Positions 42,528-51,746 of a DNA stretch of 64,000 bases are shown here, one piece after another. The notes under the pieces were generated by a model. That model did no database searches. It had not been told where the DNA came from and worked only from the letters and a program-made list of their open reading frames with translations. Made by a program: the position numbers and the translations under genes. The stretch covers positions 62,001 to 126,000 of the forward strand of contig NZ_VFIO01000010.1 in NCBI RefSeq assembly GCF_007858365.1, given 5' to 3'. The stretch is from Pseudomonas saxonica (GTDB lineage Bacteria > Pseudomonadota > Gammaproteobacteria > Pseudomonadales > Pseudomonadaceae). The stretch's first letter is position 1; each line of letters begins with the position of its first letter.

Positions 42528-43328
42528 TTATAAGTGAACCTCTACCGACAACGGTAAATGATCCGATAAATGCGACCACGGTTTGCCTCCCAGGATCATC
42601 GGGTTTTGACCCGTCGCATTGCGCAGGTAAACCCTATCCAGCCTCAGCATCGGAAACCGAGCCGGGTAGCTCTTGGCCAGTTGGCCGTGGTGACGCTGGA
42701 ATACTTCATGCAAGTCGTCACGCTGTAACAACGTAGCATTGCCTTGCAGTTTCCAATCGTTAAAGTCCCCCGCAATGATGACCGGGTCACTGGGTGGCAA
42801 GGATTTGAGCAGTTGGTTAAGCAGCACGATTTGCAACTGCCGATGGCTCTCCAGCAAGCTCAGGTGCACGCAAATCGCATGCACTTGGTTATGCCCCGGC
42901 ACGTCCAGTACACAGTGCAGCAGCCCGCGCCGTTCAGGGCCTGTGATGGAAACATCAAGGTTGCGATAGGACTTGATCGGGAATTTGGACAGCACCGCGT
43001 TGCCGTGGTGACCACCGGGATAGACCGCATTGCGGCCGTAGGCAAAGTCAGTCCACATGCTGTCGGCCAAAAATTCATACTGCGAAACCGCCGGCCACGC
43101 GTCATAACGCGAGGCGTGTTTGTCATGTTCGCCCAGCACTTCCTGTAAAAATACGACGTCAGCGCCGGTGGCACGCACGGCTTCGCGAAGCTCCGGCAGG
43201 ATGAAGCGTCGATTTAATGCGGTAAAGCCTTTGTGCATGTTGACCGTGAGCACTTTGACTCGGTGTACGGCCGGCGCCGTTTCAGGCGCCGGCGACTCGA
43301 TGGGGTTGCCAACAATATCAAGCGTCAT
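42528..43328 (-). CDS. Endonuclease/exonuclease/phosphatase family protein
   Basis: 266 residues of the DNase I-like metal-dependent phosphodiesterase fold. Recognisable motifs are KVLTVNMHKGF, FLQEVLGEHDKHASRYDAW, GRNAVYPGGHHGNAVLSKFPI, ICVHLSLLE, IIAGDFNDWKLQGN and the C-terminal LSDHLPLSVEV. Family members hydrolyse DNA, RNA or phospholipid headgroups; which one is not visible. AGGAG stands 5 nt before the ATG at 43328. It follows the GT2 gene on the same strand after 65 nt and may be the end of the long glgA operon. No signal peptide. Confidence 0.87.
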   Translation of the reverse strand: MTLDIVGNPIESPAPETAPAVHRVKVLTVNMHKGFTALNRRFILPELREAVRATGADVVFLQEVLGEHDKHASRYDAWPAVSQYEFLADSMWTDFAYGRNAVYPGGHHGNAVLSKFPIKSYRNLDVSITGPERRGLLHCVLDVPGHNQVHAICVHLSLLESHRQLQIVLLNQLLKSLPPSDPVIIAGDFNDWKLQGNATLLQRDDLHEVFQRHHGQLAKSYPARFPMLRLDRVYLRNATGQNPMILGGKPWSHLSDHLPLSVEVHL

Positions 43329-43393
43329 GGTCTCTCCTGTGCGTTGAATCACGTTCGACCCGGTACACGCCCGGCCGTTCGGCGCACAGGCAG

Positions 43394-44095
43394 TTATAGC
43401 GTATCGGGACGCGAGTCCAGTTGATGTTGATCAGGTGCAGGCAACGCTAGCAGGGACTTGAGGTAATCGCCAAAACCCCCCGCAGCTCGACAATCCAATC
43501 GGGCGCTGGTGGTCACTTTGGGCCGGTGACTCCAGGCGATGCTTGCACCGCAGGCTTGTAGCCGTTTCACTAATTGAACATCTTCATGGCAGCTCAGGGC
43601 CTCAAAACCGCCCGCTTGCCGGTAGGCACGGGCGCTGATTCCCAGGTTGGCCCCATGAATGTGCCGGTGCCCGTCGCAGGCTTCGTATGCCGCGTGGTAA
43701 CGCGCTTGGGCAGGCGCGTCGATCAGGGTGCCCCAATCGTCCACGGCCACCGTGCCGCATACCGCATCGCTGTTAAGCGCCAGTTGCGCAACCAGCCAGT
43801 CTTCAGCAACCAGGCTGTCGGCGTCGGTGCAGGCGATCCAGCGCGCACCTTGTTTGAGCAACCATTGCGCCCCCAGGCTGCGAGCAGCCCCGACATTGCG
43901 GGCCTGGATGTGCAGCACGTGGATGGGGAATTCAGCGGCTATTTCAGCCGAACGGTCGCTGCAACTGTCCAGCACCAGCACCACGCTCACGGTTTCGCCG
44001 TTAAGACGCGGGTGACGCCCCGCCGCCAACGCGGCTTGCAGGCACTGCGCGAGCAGGTCCTGCTCATTATGGGCCGGGATCAAAATGCCAATCAT
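43394..44095 (-). CDS. Family 2 glycosyltransferase
   Basis: 233 residues. GT-A fold with the nucleotide-binding start IGILIPAHNEQDLLAQCL, VLVLDSCSDRS, the metal-binding DxD in CTDADS (about residue 90) and a later HEDVQLVKRL acceptor-site motif. No transmembrane helices, so it is shorter and more soluble than NodC-type synthases. The start overlaps the stop of the methyltransferase gene (ATGA). Last of a tightly packed four-gene cassette of unknown product. Confidence 0.88.
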   Translation of the reverse strand: MIGILIPAHNEQDLLAQCLQAALAAGRHPRLNGETVSVVLVLDSCSDRSAEIAAEFPIHVLHIQARNVGAARSLGAQWLLKQGARWIACTDADSLVAEDWLVAQLALNSDAVCGTVAVDDWGTLIDAPAQARYHAAYEACDGHRHIHGANLGISARAYRQAGGFEALSCHEDVQLVKRLQACGASIAWSHRPKVTTSARLDCRAAGGFGDYLKSLLALPAPDQHQLDSRPDTL

Positions 44096-44691
44096 CGCAG
44101 GCCCTCCCGCCGTGCCACTGAGATAGGGGCGCGGCTCCAGACTTCAAGCACGAAGTCGTCTTCGAGGTGCTGGGCCAGGCGGTATAAACCCAGTGTGTCG
44201 TGCAGCAGGCCATGCACTTCATCACCGGTCAGTGAGCAGCCCTCAATGGCAGGGCGCCAATGGCACGCCAAAAAGTGTCCGTCAGCGCTCAAGCTGCTCA
44301 ACACCCGATCAACCAAACGGTGCAGCGCCTGCGCATCGAGGTAGTAACCCAGTTCGCTGAGCACGATCAGTTCGAACTGTTCGGCGGGCCAATGTTCCGG
44401 TATGCGGCTCTGCTCCACGTGGGCGTGGGCGCAATGACTCAAACGCTCACGCGCCAGTTCAACCGCTTTGGCGGCCGCGTCGCAGCACAACAAACGGTCG
44501 GTACGTTGGGCCAGCCCCGCACTCAGTTCGCCATTGGCACAGCCCAGTTCGTAAATTGACCCATAGTGCTGGCGCGGCAGGCTGGCCAGGGTGAGCGCGC
44601 GTTTGCGCTGCTCGTACCAACGATCACGGAAGGCCCAGGGGTCGGGGTTTTGCTCATAAAGCTGATCGAAAAAAGTGGTCGGCACACTCAT
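44092..44691 (-). CDS. NodS-like SAM-dependent methyltransferase
   Basis: 199 residues. Class I methyltransferase with motif I ELGCANGELSAGLA (about 49-62) and the N-terminal signature FDQLYEQNPDPWAFRDRWYEQRKRALTLASLP that marks the NodS group. NodS N-methylates the glucosamine end of Nod-factor precursors. The start lies 3 nt after the PIG-L stop with AGGAG 6 nt before the ATG. Substrate here unknown. Confidence 0.86.
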   Translation of the reverse strand: MSVPTTFFDQLYEQNPDPWAFRDRWYEQRKRALTLASLPRQHYGSIYELGCANGELSAGLAQRTDRLLCCDAAAKAVELARERLSHCAHAHVEQSRIPEHWPAEQFELIVLSELGYYLDAQALHRLVDRVLSSLSADGHFLACHWRPAIEGCSLTGDEVHGLLHDTLGLYRLAQHLEDDFVLEVWSRAPISVARREGLR

Positions 44692-44694
44692 GTT

Positions 44695-45453
44695 TCACTC
44701 CTGTATAAACACGACTTCGAACGGTTGCAGCAAACGCTCCAGTACAGGCGCGGGCAAAACAGCTTCCAGTCCGGTGCTCGGGTCTTGTTCCAATTGGCTG
44801 GTAAACGCCTGCGCCGCGTAGCGTTTGCGGGCGATGGCATAAGGGCTCAAGCACACTTTGCGTGCACGCTTCCAGGGCACTCGGGGGTCGTCATTATGGG
44901 CCCAGTGCCAAGCCCAGATGGGCACTTCGTGCAAGGTCGCACCGACGGCTTTGGCGGCTCGACTGCTGGCACGGCCCACCGCATCGTGGTCGCTGTGACC
45001 GTCTTCTCGCCACGTGGCGAATACCACATCGCCGGGTCGCAAGTGCTGTTTGATGAATGCACTCACGGCGTCCTCGCAGGTCGCGACCTGGGTGTCTTCA
45101 AACCCGCCGCGCACCCAGTTCAATCCGCTGAGGCCCAAACGGGTCAAGGCCTCTTCGGATTCCTGTGGGCGAACCTGGCGCAGCCGCTCCGCAGGCCATG
45201 CCGTTGACCCCGGATGACTGGCCGTGCCGTCCGTGATCGAAATCAACAGCAGTGAGCGACCGGCAGCGTGCAGCAATTGCAGCAAACCGCCGCAGCCCAG
45301 AATTTCATCATCAGGGTGCGGGGCGATAATCACGGCACGAGCGCCGTCGGGCACCAGACGGGTCAGGTCGATTGGCCGCATGTCCGCCAGACACCGGGCA
45401 TTGCGCCAGTGATCCAGCCCGGTGCCTGCACCCACAATCAGGTTGGTGGTCAT
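44695..45453 (-). CDS. PIG-L family deacetylase
   Basis: 252 residues. Zinc-dependent LmbE/PIG-L fold with the metal motif APHPDDEILGCGG (PHPDDE, about 45-50), ITDGTASHPGS and the second histidine motif DGHSDHDAVGRA. Family members remove N-acetyl from GlcNAc-linked substrates. The ATG at 45453 overlaps the preceding stop (ATGA) and has AAGGGA about 9 nt upstream; the ATG at 45462 is too close to that site. Second gene of the four-gene cassette. Confidence 0.88.
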   Translation of the reverse strand: MTTNLIVGAGTGLDHWRNARCLADMRPIDLTRLVPDGARAVIIAPHPDDEILGCGGLLQLLHAAGRSLLLISITDGTASHPGSTAWPAERLRQVRPQESEEALTRLGLSGLNWVRGGFEDTQVATCEDAVSAFIKQHLRPGDVVFATWREDGHSDHDAVGRASSRAAKAVGATLHEVPIWAWHWAHNDDPRVPWKRARKVCLSPYAIARKRYAAQAFTSQLEQDPSTGLEAVLPAPVLERLLQPFEVVFIQE

Positions 45454-46451
45454 AGTGGCCATTCCCTTTCAGGCAGCAGGGCCGCCTGTTCGCCGAGCGC
45501 TTGCAGGTCGCGCTCGGCATGGCTTTGGCGCAGATAGACCGGCAAATCGGCACTCAGGCGGGCAAAGTGCGGGTTTTTACAATATGGGCCCGCGCCCAAC
45601 GCCCGGCCTACGTGAGCGATCACCTGTTCGACGCAGGTTTCAACGTGGGCGCGAGTTTGGCGCGCCAATAATTGCGCGTCGGCCGTGGGCTGCTCGTCCA
45701 CTTGCCGGGCACATTCGGCGAATACGCAGGTGGCGCTGAACAAGGCAGCATTCACCGCTCCCAGATGGGCCAGTGCATGGGGGTCGGCGCGCTGGCTACA
45801 GTGGTGTTGCAGGGCGTGGGCCAACGCGCTGGCGGCGCCATGCCAGCAGGCGGCAATGCCAATCGCACCTTGCCAGAAGCCGGGGCGCTGCAAATAGTCG
45901 CCGGGGCCACCGATACAGATCGCTGGCGCCTGTTCAAAATGCACATCGAGACTGGCCGTGGCGCTCATGCCGACGGCTTCCCAGCCGTGGGCGGTGATGC
46001 TGATCTGCGGTTGGTGCATCTCGACTGCCACCAGTTGCACCGCGCCCTGTTCATCCCAGGCAGTCAACAACCCGTGGCTGACCACCGCCGCACCTGAACA
46101 CCACGACTTGCGGCCGTTGAGCACGACTTGCCCGTTGACCCTGCGCACCTGCACCCGGGCATTGGGCGGCTCTGCGGCCCACAGCCCCCAGGTGCTGCCT
46201 GCGGGCGGACGCTGCGCATGCAATTCCTGCATGGTCGCCAGCGCGTCCGTATGGCCCTCATAGAGTTTGCACAAGCCCAAATCGTTGCTCGCCACGTACG
46301 CCAGCCGCTGCCAGCGCTCCAGAGTGCGACCGCTGCCCGGTAAGGGCAGGGTGTCGAGCCCGGCATCGGCCATTTTTTGCAAGCAGTCGCCCAGCGCCTG
46401 CGCAGTGGTCAGGGGCAGGGTGACGGTCTTGAAAAAACCGTGCAGATCCAT
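45450..46451 (-). CDS. Acyl-CoA dehydrogenase-like protein of the tailoring cassette
   Basis: 333 residues, shorter than a standard acyl-CoA dehydrogenase (about 380). The middle beta domain is recognisable (WGLWAAEPPNARVQVRRVNGQVVLNGRKSWCSGAAVVSHGLL, GWEAVGMSATASLDVHFEQAPA), then a four-helix C-terminal part. The usual IYEGT/GGxGY end motifs are absent, so the dehydrogenase activity is uncertain; it could be a flavin monooxygenase-like or degenerate member. The ATG is 2 nt after the glgX stop with GAGGA 6 nt upstream, placing it in the glycogen operon. Confidence 0.78.
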   Translation of the reverse strand: MDLHGFFKTVTLPLTTAQALGDCLQKMADAGLDTLPLPGSGRTLERWQRLAYVASNDLGLCKLYEGHTDALATMQELHAQRPPAGSTWGLWAAEPPNARVQVRRVNGQVVLNGRKSWCSGAAVVSHGLLTAWDEQGAVQLVAVEMHQPQISITAHGWEAVGMSATASLDVHFEQAPAICIGGPGDYLQRPGFWQGAIGIAACWHGAASALAHALQHHCSQRADPHALAHLGAVNAALFSATCVFAECARQVDEQPTADAQLLARQTRAHVETCVEQVIAHVGRALGAGPYCKNPHFARLSADLPVYLRQSHAERDLQALGEQAALLPEREWPL

Positions 46452-46453
46452 GG

Positions 46454-48616
46454 TCAGTCCTCGTCGGTGTGGATCAGCTCGAACAGCGCCATCGAGCGCC
46501 CATTGAGGCTGTAAGTGCTGTTGAAGGCCAAGGTGTCGCGGTTTTTGAAGTCGGGGTCGAAGGTGTCGAACTTGCAGGTCCAGCCTGAACCTTCGGGCAC
46601 TTCAGGCAGGATGAAGTCGACGCTGTCATGTTGCGCGTTGACTGTGATCAACAGCGTGGCATCGGCCCCGGCGCGCTGCACACCGGACACTTGAGCGCGA
46701 CCGTCGAGCAGGATCCCCAGGCAGCGACCGTTGGGGTCTTGCCACTGTTCAATGCTCATTTCGGTGCCTTCAGGGGCCAGCCAGGTCACATCTTTGATGC
46801 CCAGCTCTTCGTTGTAATGGCCAACCAGAAACAGGCCACGGCGCAAGATGGGGTAGCTCATGCGCAGCTTGATCAGGCGTTTGACGAACTTGAGCAGCGA
46901 CTTGCCGTCAGCGTCCAGTTCCCAGTTGATCCAGCCAATTTCGCTGTCCTGGCAGTACGCATTGTTGTTGCCGTTCTGGGTGCGGGCGAACTCGTCACCG
47001 GCAACGATCATGGGTGTGCCCTGGGCCAGTAACAGGGTGGCGAAGAAGTTGCGCATCTGGCGCAAGCGCAGGGTGTTGATGTCTTCGTCTTCGGTGGGGC
47101 CTTCGACACCGTGGTTCCACGACAGGTTGTTATTGCTGCCGTCCTGGTTGTTCTCGTCGTTGGCTTCGTTGTGCTTGTCGTTGTAAGACACGAGATCGTG
47201 CAGGGTGAAGCCATCATGGGCGGTAATGAAGTTGACCGAGGCGTAAGGGCGCCGTCCGCGCTGGTTATACAGTTCACCGGAGGCGGTCATGCGCGCGGCG
47301 AAATCGGCCAACTGACCTTCATCGCCTTTCCAGAAGGCGCGAACGGTGTCGCGAAAACGGTCGTTCCATTCTGCCCAGCCCGGTGGGAAACCGCCCACCT
47401 GATAACCGCCGGGGCCACAGTCCCAAGGCTCGGCAATCATTTTCACCTGACGCAGCAACGGGTCCTGGCGGCAGGCCACCAGAAAGCTGTGCCGTTCGTC
47501 AAAGCCGTCGTGGTAACGCCCCAGAATGGTGGCCAGATCGAAGCGGAAGCCGTCGACGTGCATCTCCTGCGCCCAGTAGCGCAACGAGTCGGTGACCATT
47601 TGCAGCACACACGGGTGGCTCAGGTCCAGCGTGTTGCCGGTGCCGGAGTCGTTGATGTAATAGCGATTGTCATCGGGCATCAGACGGTAGTAAGAGGCAT
47701 TGTCGATCCCGCGCATGGACAGGGTCGGGCCTTGTTCATTGCCTTCGGCCGTGTGGTTGTAGACCACGTCCATGATGACTTCCAGCCCGGCTTCGTGCAG
47801 GTGCGCGACCATTTCCTTGAACTCGGCAATTTTGCCGCTGGCCAGGTAACGCGGGTCGGGTGCGAAGAACGCAATGCTGTTATAGCCCCAGTAGTTGGTC
47901 ATGCCTTTTTGCAGCAGGTGCTGGTCATTGACGAAGGCATGAATGGGCAGCAGTTCGACGCTGGTAACCCCCAGTTTGCGGATGTGTTCGATGACTTCAT
48001 CGACCATCAGGCCGGCAAAGGTGCCGCGCACATTTTCCGGCACTGCGGGGTGTTGCATGGTGATGCCGCGCACGTGGGTCTCGTAGAAAATCGTGCGTTC
48101 CCATGGCACCACCAGGCGATGGTCGTGGCCCCAGGTGTGGGCCGGGTCGATCACTTTGCACTTGGGTACGAAGGGGGCGCTGTCGCGTTCATCGAAGCTC
48201 AGGTCTGCGTCGGGGTGGCCGATGGTGTAGCCGAACAGGGCTTCTGACCATTTCAGCTCACCAACCAGTTGCTTGGCGTACGGGTCAATCAGCAGTTTGT
48301 TGTGGTTGAAACGATGGCCATTTTTGGGGTCATAGGGGCCGTACACGCGGTAGCCGTAGATTTGCCCCGGATGGGCATCGGGCAAGTAGCCGTGATAGGT
48401 CTCATCGGTGTATTCGGGCAGTTCAATACGTTCCAGTTCCACTTCGCCAGTGGAGTCGAACAGGCACAGTTCGACTTTGGTGGCGTTGGCTGAGAACAAC
48501 GCAAAATTAACACCTAGCCCGTCCCAGGTAGCGCCAAGCGGGAAGGGCAGCCCTTCGCGAATGCGCGAGGGTTCAACGTCCGGTGTTGCAGGGGGTGCTG
48601 ACTTGCGCTGAGACAT
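46454..48616 (-). CDS. glgX: Glycogen debranching enzyme GlgX
   Basis: 720 residues. Cleaves alpha-1,6 branches of limit glucan. CBM48 domain at the N-terminus (REGLPFPLGATWDGLGVNFALFSANATKVELCLFD), then a GH13 barrel with VDGFRFDLATILGR (nucleophile), IAEPWDCGPGGYQVGGFPPGW (acid/base) and ITAHDGFTLHDLVSYNDKHNEANDENNQDG in three parts. The ATG at 48616 has AGGAG 5 nt upstream. 105 nt after the DUF2934 gene and 2 nt before the next one. Confidence 0.96.
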   Translation of the reverse strand: MSQRKSAPPATPDVEPSRIREGLPFPLGATWDGLGVNFALFSANATKVELCLFDSTGEVELERIELPEYTDETYHGYLPDAHPGQIYGYRVYGPYDPKNGHRFNHNKLLIDPYAKQLVGELKWSEALFGYTIGHPDADLSFDERDSAPFVPKCKVIDPAHTWGHDHRLVVPWERTIFYETHVRGITMQHPAVPENVRGTFAGLMVDEVIEHIRKLGVTSVELLPIHAFVNDQHLLQKGMTNYWGYNSIAFFAPDPRYLASGKIAEFKEMVAHLHEAGLEVIMDVVYNHTAEGNEQGPTLSMRGIDNASYYRLMPDDNRYYINDSGTGNTLDLSHPCVLQMVTDSLRYWAQEMHVDGFRFDLATILGRYHDGFDERHSFLVACRQDPLLRQVKMIAEPWDCGPGGYQVGGFPPGWAEWNDRFRDTVRAFWKGDEGQLADFAARMTASGELYNQRGRRPYASVNFITAHDGFTLHDLVSYNDKHNEANDENNQDGSNNNLSWNHGVEGPTEDEDINTLRLRQMRNFFATLLLAQGTPMIVAGDEFARTQNGNNNAYCQDSEIGWINWELDADGKSLLKFVKRLIKLRMSYPILRRGLFLVGHYNEELGIKDVTWLAPEGTEMSIEQWQDPNGRCLGILLDGRAQVSGVQRAGADATLLITVNAQHDSVDFILPEVPEGSGWTCKFDTFDPDFKNRDTLAFNSTYSLNGRSMALFELIHTDED

Positions 48617-48721
48617 AGGTGCTCCTGGGTGATCGGGTCGTGTCGCCAATGACGGGCAATAAGTGCCCGTCAGGCGTTATGGTCCTGTTGTAAGTGACGC
48701 GCTAGCGTTACGTGAGCAGCG

Positions 48722-48961
48722 TTAAGGCGTGGCCGGCTTGCGCGGTGCCCGTGGCTTTTTAGCGGCGGCTACCTTGGCAGCAGGCTTGGCCGCTGCCTTG
48801 GCAGGCGCTTTGGCCGCTTGGGGCTTGGCTGGGGCGAGTGCCTCGGCCTGCGCCAGTTTGTGCGCCATCTCCCAATGCTTGGCTTCCTGCCCATGGGGCC
48901 GTCCTTCGGACTCCCAGATTTGATAAGCCAATTCACGAATGCGTTTTTCGTTAGTACTCAT
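48722..48961 (-). CDS. DUF2934 protein with Ala/Lys/Pro-rich tail
   Basis: 79 residues. The N-terminal 40 (RIRELAYQIWESEGRPHGQEAKHWEMA) is a complete DUF2934 domain. The rest is a low-complexity basic tail of AKAPAKAAAKPAAK type, similar to histone H1-like bacterial tails and perhaps binding nucleic acid or an anionic polymer. AGGAG 7 nt before the ATG; it begins 16 nt after treY. A small DUF2934 gene also sits in the P. aeruginosa trehalose locus to my memory. Role unknown. Confidence 0.85.
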   Translation of the reverse strand: MSTNEKRIRELAYQIWESEGRPHGQEAKHWEMAHKLAQAEALAPAKPQAAKAPAKAAAKPAAKVAAAKKPRAPRKPATP

Positions 48962-48977
48962 CGCAAAGCTCCTGAAC

Positions 48978-51746
48978 TCAAGTGTTGATCATGAGGGTGA
49001 CGGGGAAGGTGTCCAGAGCGTCGCTGACCCTTAGCGTCCTATTTGTAGTGACTGCGGGCGAGTCAAAAAATCCCTTAAATTTGAGATCTATTCCGTCGAA
49101 CGGTAGTTCGATGAAGGTTTCACTCCAAATGGGTGTTTTTCCAAGCGTTAATGTATGTTTTTGGGTGTAATTGGCGATAAGTCGAGGAACGACGATGACA
49201 GCCACTTGCTCATTCCATTGACGGGCAAACGCCACCAGGTGATCGGCATTTTCTCCGCGTACCTCCAGCGGTATATAACGCCCCCGGCTGAACAACTGCG
49301 GGTGACGGGCGCGCAGGTTGAGCGTGCGGGCAATCATGGCCTGCTTGACAGCGCCGCTGCGCCAGTCAGCGAGCAGGGCCTGCGGGCTGAGGTCGGCATC
49401 GAGCATCTGTTGATGGTGGGCATAGTCCACCGGACGTCGGTTGTCGGGGTCGACCAGGCTCAAGTCCCACCCTTCGCAGCCTTGGTAAATATCCGGGATG
49501 CCGGGGCTGGTGAGTTTCAGCAGGCATTGGGCCAGGCCGTTGAGCGCTCCGGCCGGAGCGATGCATTGCGCGGCCTCATACAACTCGGTGCGCAAGCTCA
49601 AGCCTTCGGGTTGCAGCAGCAGTCGCTCGATAAAGGCCTTGACCGCTTGCTCATAAGGCTCGTTGGGTGCCGCCCATTGGCTGTCGAGTTTGCTTTCACG
49701 CAGGGCCTTGAGTTGCCACTGCCAAATGCGTTCGTGGTAGCGCTCCAGGCCGGGCCTGTCATCCGGGTGCAAATCCAGAGGCCAACTGCTGAGGATGATT
49801 TGAAACAGCATCAACTCATCAACGCGGTTCGGGTCTGGCGGATCGACCTGCAGTTGCCGCGCCAGCGGCAGCCAGCGGGCAACGCATTGCGCATACCAGT
49901 CGCTGCGTTCACTGAGTACCGCCAACCGCGCTCGGCAGTCTTCGCCGCGCTTGTGGTCATGGGTGGCGGTGGCCAGCAGGTTGTCAGGGAAACTCGCCAG
50001 ACGCGTTTCACAGGCGTGATGAAACGTCTCGACGGGTGCGCTGAAGCATTCGGCATTGAAGCCCACGTCATTACGCGACAGCAATCGCCCGTAGCGATAG
50101 AAGGCTGTGTCTTCCACGGCCTTGGCGGCCGTGGGAGAGGTCAATTGCTGAAAGCGCACGCAGGCCTGCTTGAGCAATGTGCGCGAGCGCCCCACCGGGC
50201 GGCTGCGCCAAGGGGCGCCGCCGAGCCACTGTTGCAGGTGCTCGAGCACTGGCCAGTCAGCTTCGCTCAAGCGTTCGCGTGCACCTGCAAGTGCCTGCTC
50301 AAACACTGCATCATCCGCCTCACTGCGGCCAGCGGCGGTGATGTAGGTGCGGTACACCGGGAAGTGGATCACCAGCGCTTGCAAGGCTCGGCGAATGGCG
50401 CCCAGAGTCAGGTCCCGGGTCATGATGTCGCTGCGCGCAACGTCCTGCAGGGCCAGCGCCACCCGTTCGAAGTCGCCCGCCAGTGCACCGTTGAGGGTCT
50501 GTTTGCGTGCCAGCAGCGCTTCGGTCTTGAAGTCGGCAGGCCGGTGGCTGTGGGCGGCCCACAACAAGGCCAGCGCTTGTTCGCCGTCAGGCTGATGTTG
50601 CAGCAGCGAGACCTGATTCATGAACTCGTAGCCGGTAGTACCGTCCACTCCCCAATCGGTGGGCAGTTGTTCTTGGCCCCCGAGGATTTTTTCGACATAG
50701 ATCGGTACATGCCGATCTGGGCTGAGGCTGTCGATCCGGCGCCTGAGTTTGCGGCAATAACCGCCGGGGTCGGCGAGGCCGTCGATGTGGTCGACGCGTA
50801 CACCGTCAACCAGGCCCTCGGCGATCAGGTCGAACAGTTTGCCGTGTGTGGCCTCAAACACCGTGGCCCGCTCGACGCGTAAACCGGCCAGTTCGTTGAC
50901 ATCAAAAAAGCGCCGCCAGTTGATGTCGTCTGCCGCCGTGCGCCAACTGGCCAGTCGCCAGGACTGCCTTTCGAGCAATTGATGCAGGCGCGCAAAACCT
51001 TCGGAGCTGTGTGAGTCGTAACGCAGCAAGTGCTGCTCGATGGCGGCGACGGTGGTGGGCGAGCGGCCCAACTCGGCCAGTTGGCGGTGCAACGCCGCCG
51101 CTTGATCGCGGGGATTGCCAAACTGGGTCAGTGCTGCAAATTCTTGGGCCAACGCCTGTAGTTCGGGTAAGTGAGTGGCACTCAGCAGCGCCGGGTAATC
51201 CAGTGGGCAAATCGGGAAATGATGCGGGCCGTGCTCGGCGTGAAACGTCCCCTGCTGGGCGTTGAAACGCAGGGCAATGCCGCCCGCTTGCAGAGTGGGG
51301 CCATAGTCGTCGCCCAGAAACGGCAATAACAGCACCCCCTCCAGGAGCGGGTCGGCTGAGTGCCACTGAATGTCGAAAAACTCCGCATAGGGGCTGGCCC
51401 GCCCCCAGGCCAGCAAGTCCAGCCACCACGGGTTATCGGCGCCGCCTACGGCCATATGGTTGGAGACGATGTCGAGCAGCAACCCCATGTTGTGGGCGCG
51501 CAGTTCGGCCACCAGTCGGCGCAACGCGTCTTCACCGCCCAGCGCCGGGCTGACGTGGGTGGGGTCGACCACATCGTAGCCATGCATTGAGCCTTCGCGG
51601 GCTGTCAGCAAAGGTGACGCATAGAGGTGGCTGATGCCCAGACGGGCAAAGTAGGGCACCTGTTCGCGAGCGTCGTCCAAGGTAAAACCGGCATGGAATT
51701 GCAGGCGCATGGTCGCGCGCCAGTCCACGGCCGCGTGGCGGCTCAC
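48978..51746 (-). CDS. treY: Maltooligosyltrehalose synthase TreY
   Basis: 922 residues. Converts the reducing end of alpha-glucan chains to a trehalose unit, to be released by TreZ. GH13 with RLQFHAGFTLDDAREQVPYFARLGISHLYASPLL, GLLLDIVSNHMAV, nucleophile in DGVRVDHIDGLADP and acid/base in YVEKILGGQEQLP. The long insert is as usual for TreY. The start is a GTG overlapping the malQ stop (GTGA) with AGGAG 8 nt upstream; the next ATG (residue 13) would cut into the family start. Confidence 0.95.
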   Translation of the reverse strand: MSRHAAVDWRATMRLQFHAGFTLDDAREQVPYFARLGISHLYASPLLTAREGSMHGYDVVDPTHVSPALGGEDALRRLVAELRAHNMGLLLDIVSNHMAVGGADNPWWLDLLAWGRASPYAEFFDIQWHSADPLLEGVLLLPFLGDDYGPTLQAGGIALRFNAQQGTFHAEHGPHHFPICPLDYPALLSATHLPELQALAQEFAALTQFGNPRDQAAALHRQLAELGRSPTTVAAIEQHLLRYDSHSSEGFARLHQLLERQSWRLASWRTAADDINWRRFFDVNELAGLRVERATVFEATHGKLFDLIAEGLVDGVRVDHIDGLADPGGYCRKLRRRIDSLSPDRHVPIYVEKILGGQEQLPTDWGVDGTTGYEFMNQVSLLQHQPDGEQALALLWAAHSHRPADFKTEALLARKQTLNGALAGDFERVALALQDVARSDIMTRDLTLGAIRRALQALVIHFPVYRTYITAAGRSEADDAVFEQALAGARERLSEADWPVLEHLQQWLGGAPWRSRPVGRSRTLLKQACVRFQQLTSPTAAKAVEDTAFYRYGRLLSRNDVGFNAECFSAPVETFHHACETRLASFPDNLLATATHDHKRGEDCRARLAVLSERSDWYAQCVARWLPLARQLQVDPPDPNRVDELMLFQIILSSWPLDLHPDDRPGLERYHERIWQWQLKALRESKLDSQWAAPNEPYEQAVKAFIERLLLQPEGLSLRTELYEAAQCIAPAGALNGLAQCLLKLTSPGIPDIYQGCEGWDLSLVDPDNRRPVDYAHHQQMLDADLSPQALLADWRSGAVKQAMIARTLNLRARHPQLFSRGRYIPLEVRGENADHLVAFARQWNEQVAVIVVPRLIANYTQKHTLTLGKTPIWSETFIELPFDGIDLKFKGFFDSPAVTTNRTLRVSDALDTFPVTLMINT

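Noticed and set aside
42335..42736. 133-residue open frame over the end of the intergenic repeat and into the next gene
   Set aside because: Most of it lies in a dispersed repeat and the rest is antisense to the endonuclease/phosphatase gene; no ribosome site.
49155..50882. 575-residue open frame on the plus strand opposite treY
   Set aside because: It is the mirror of a high-GC gene; treY on the other strand has all its catalytic motifs, and this frame has no domain or ribosome site.
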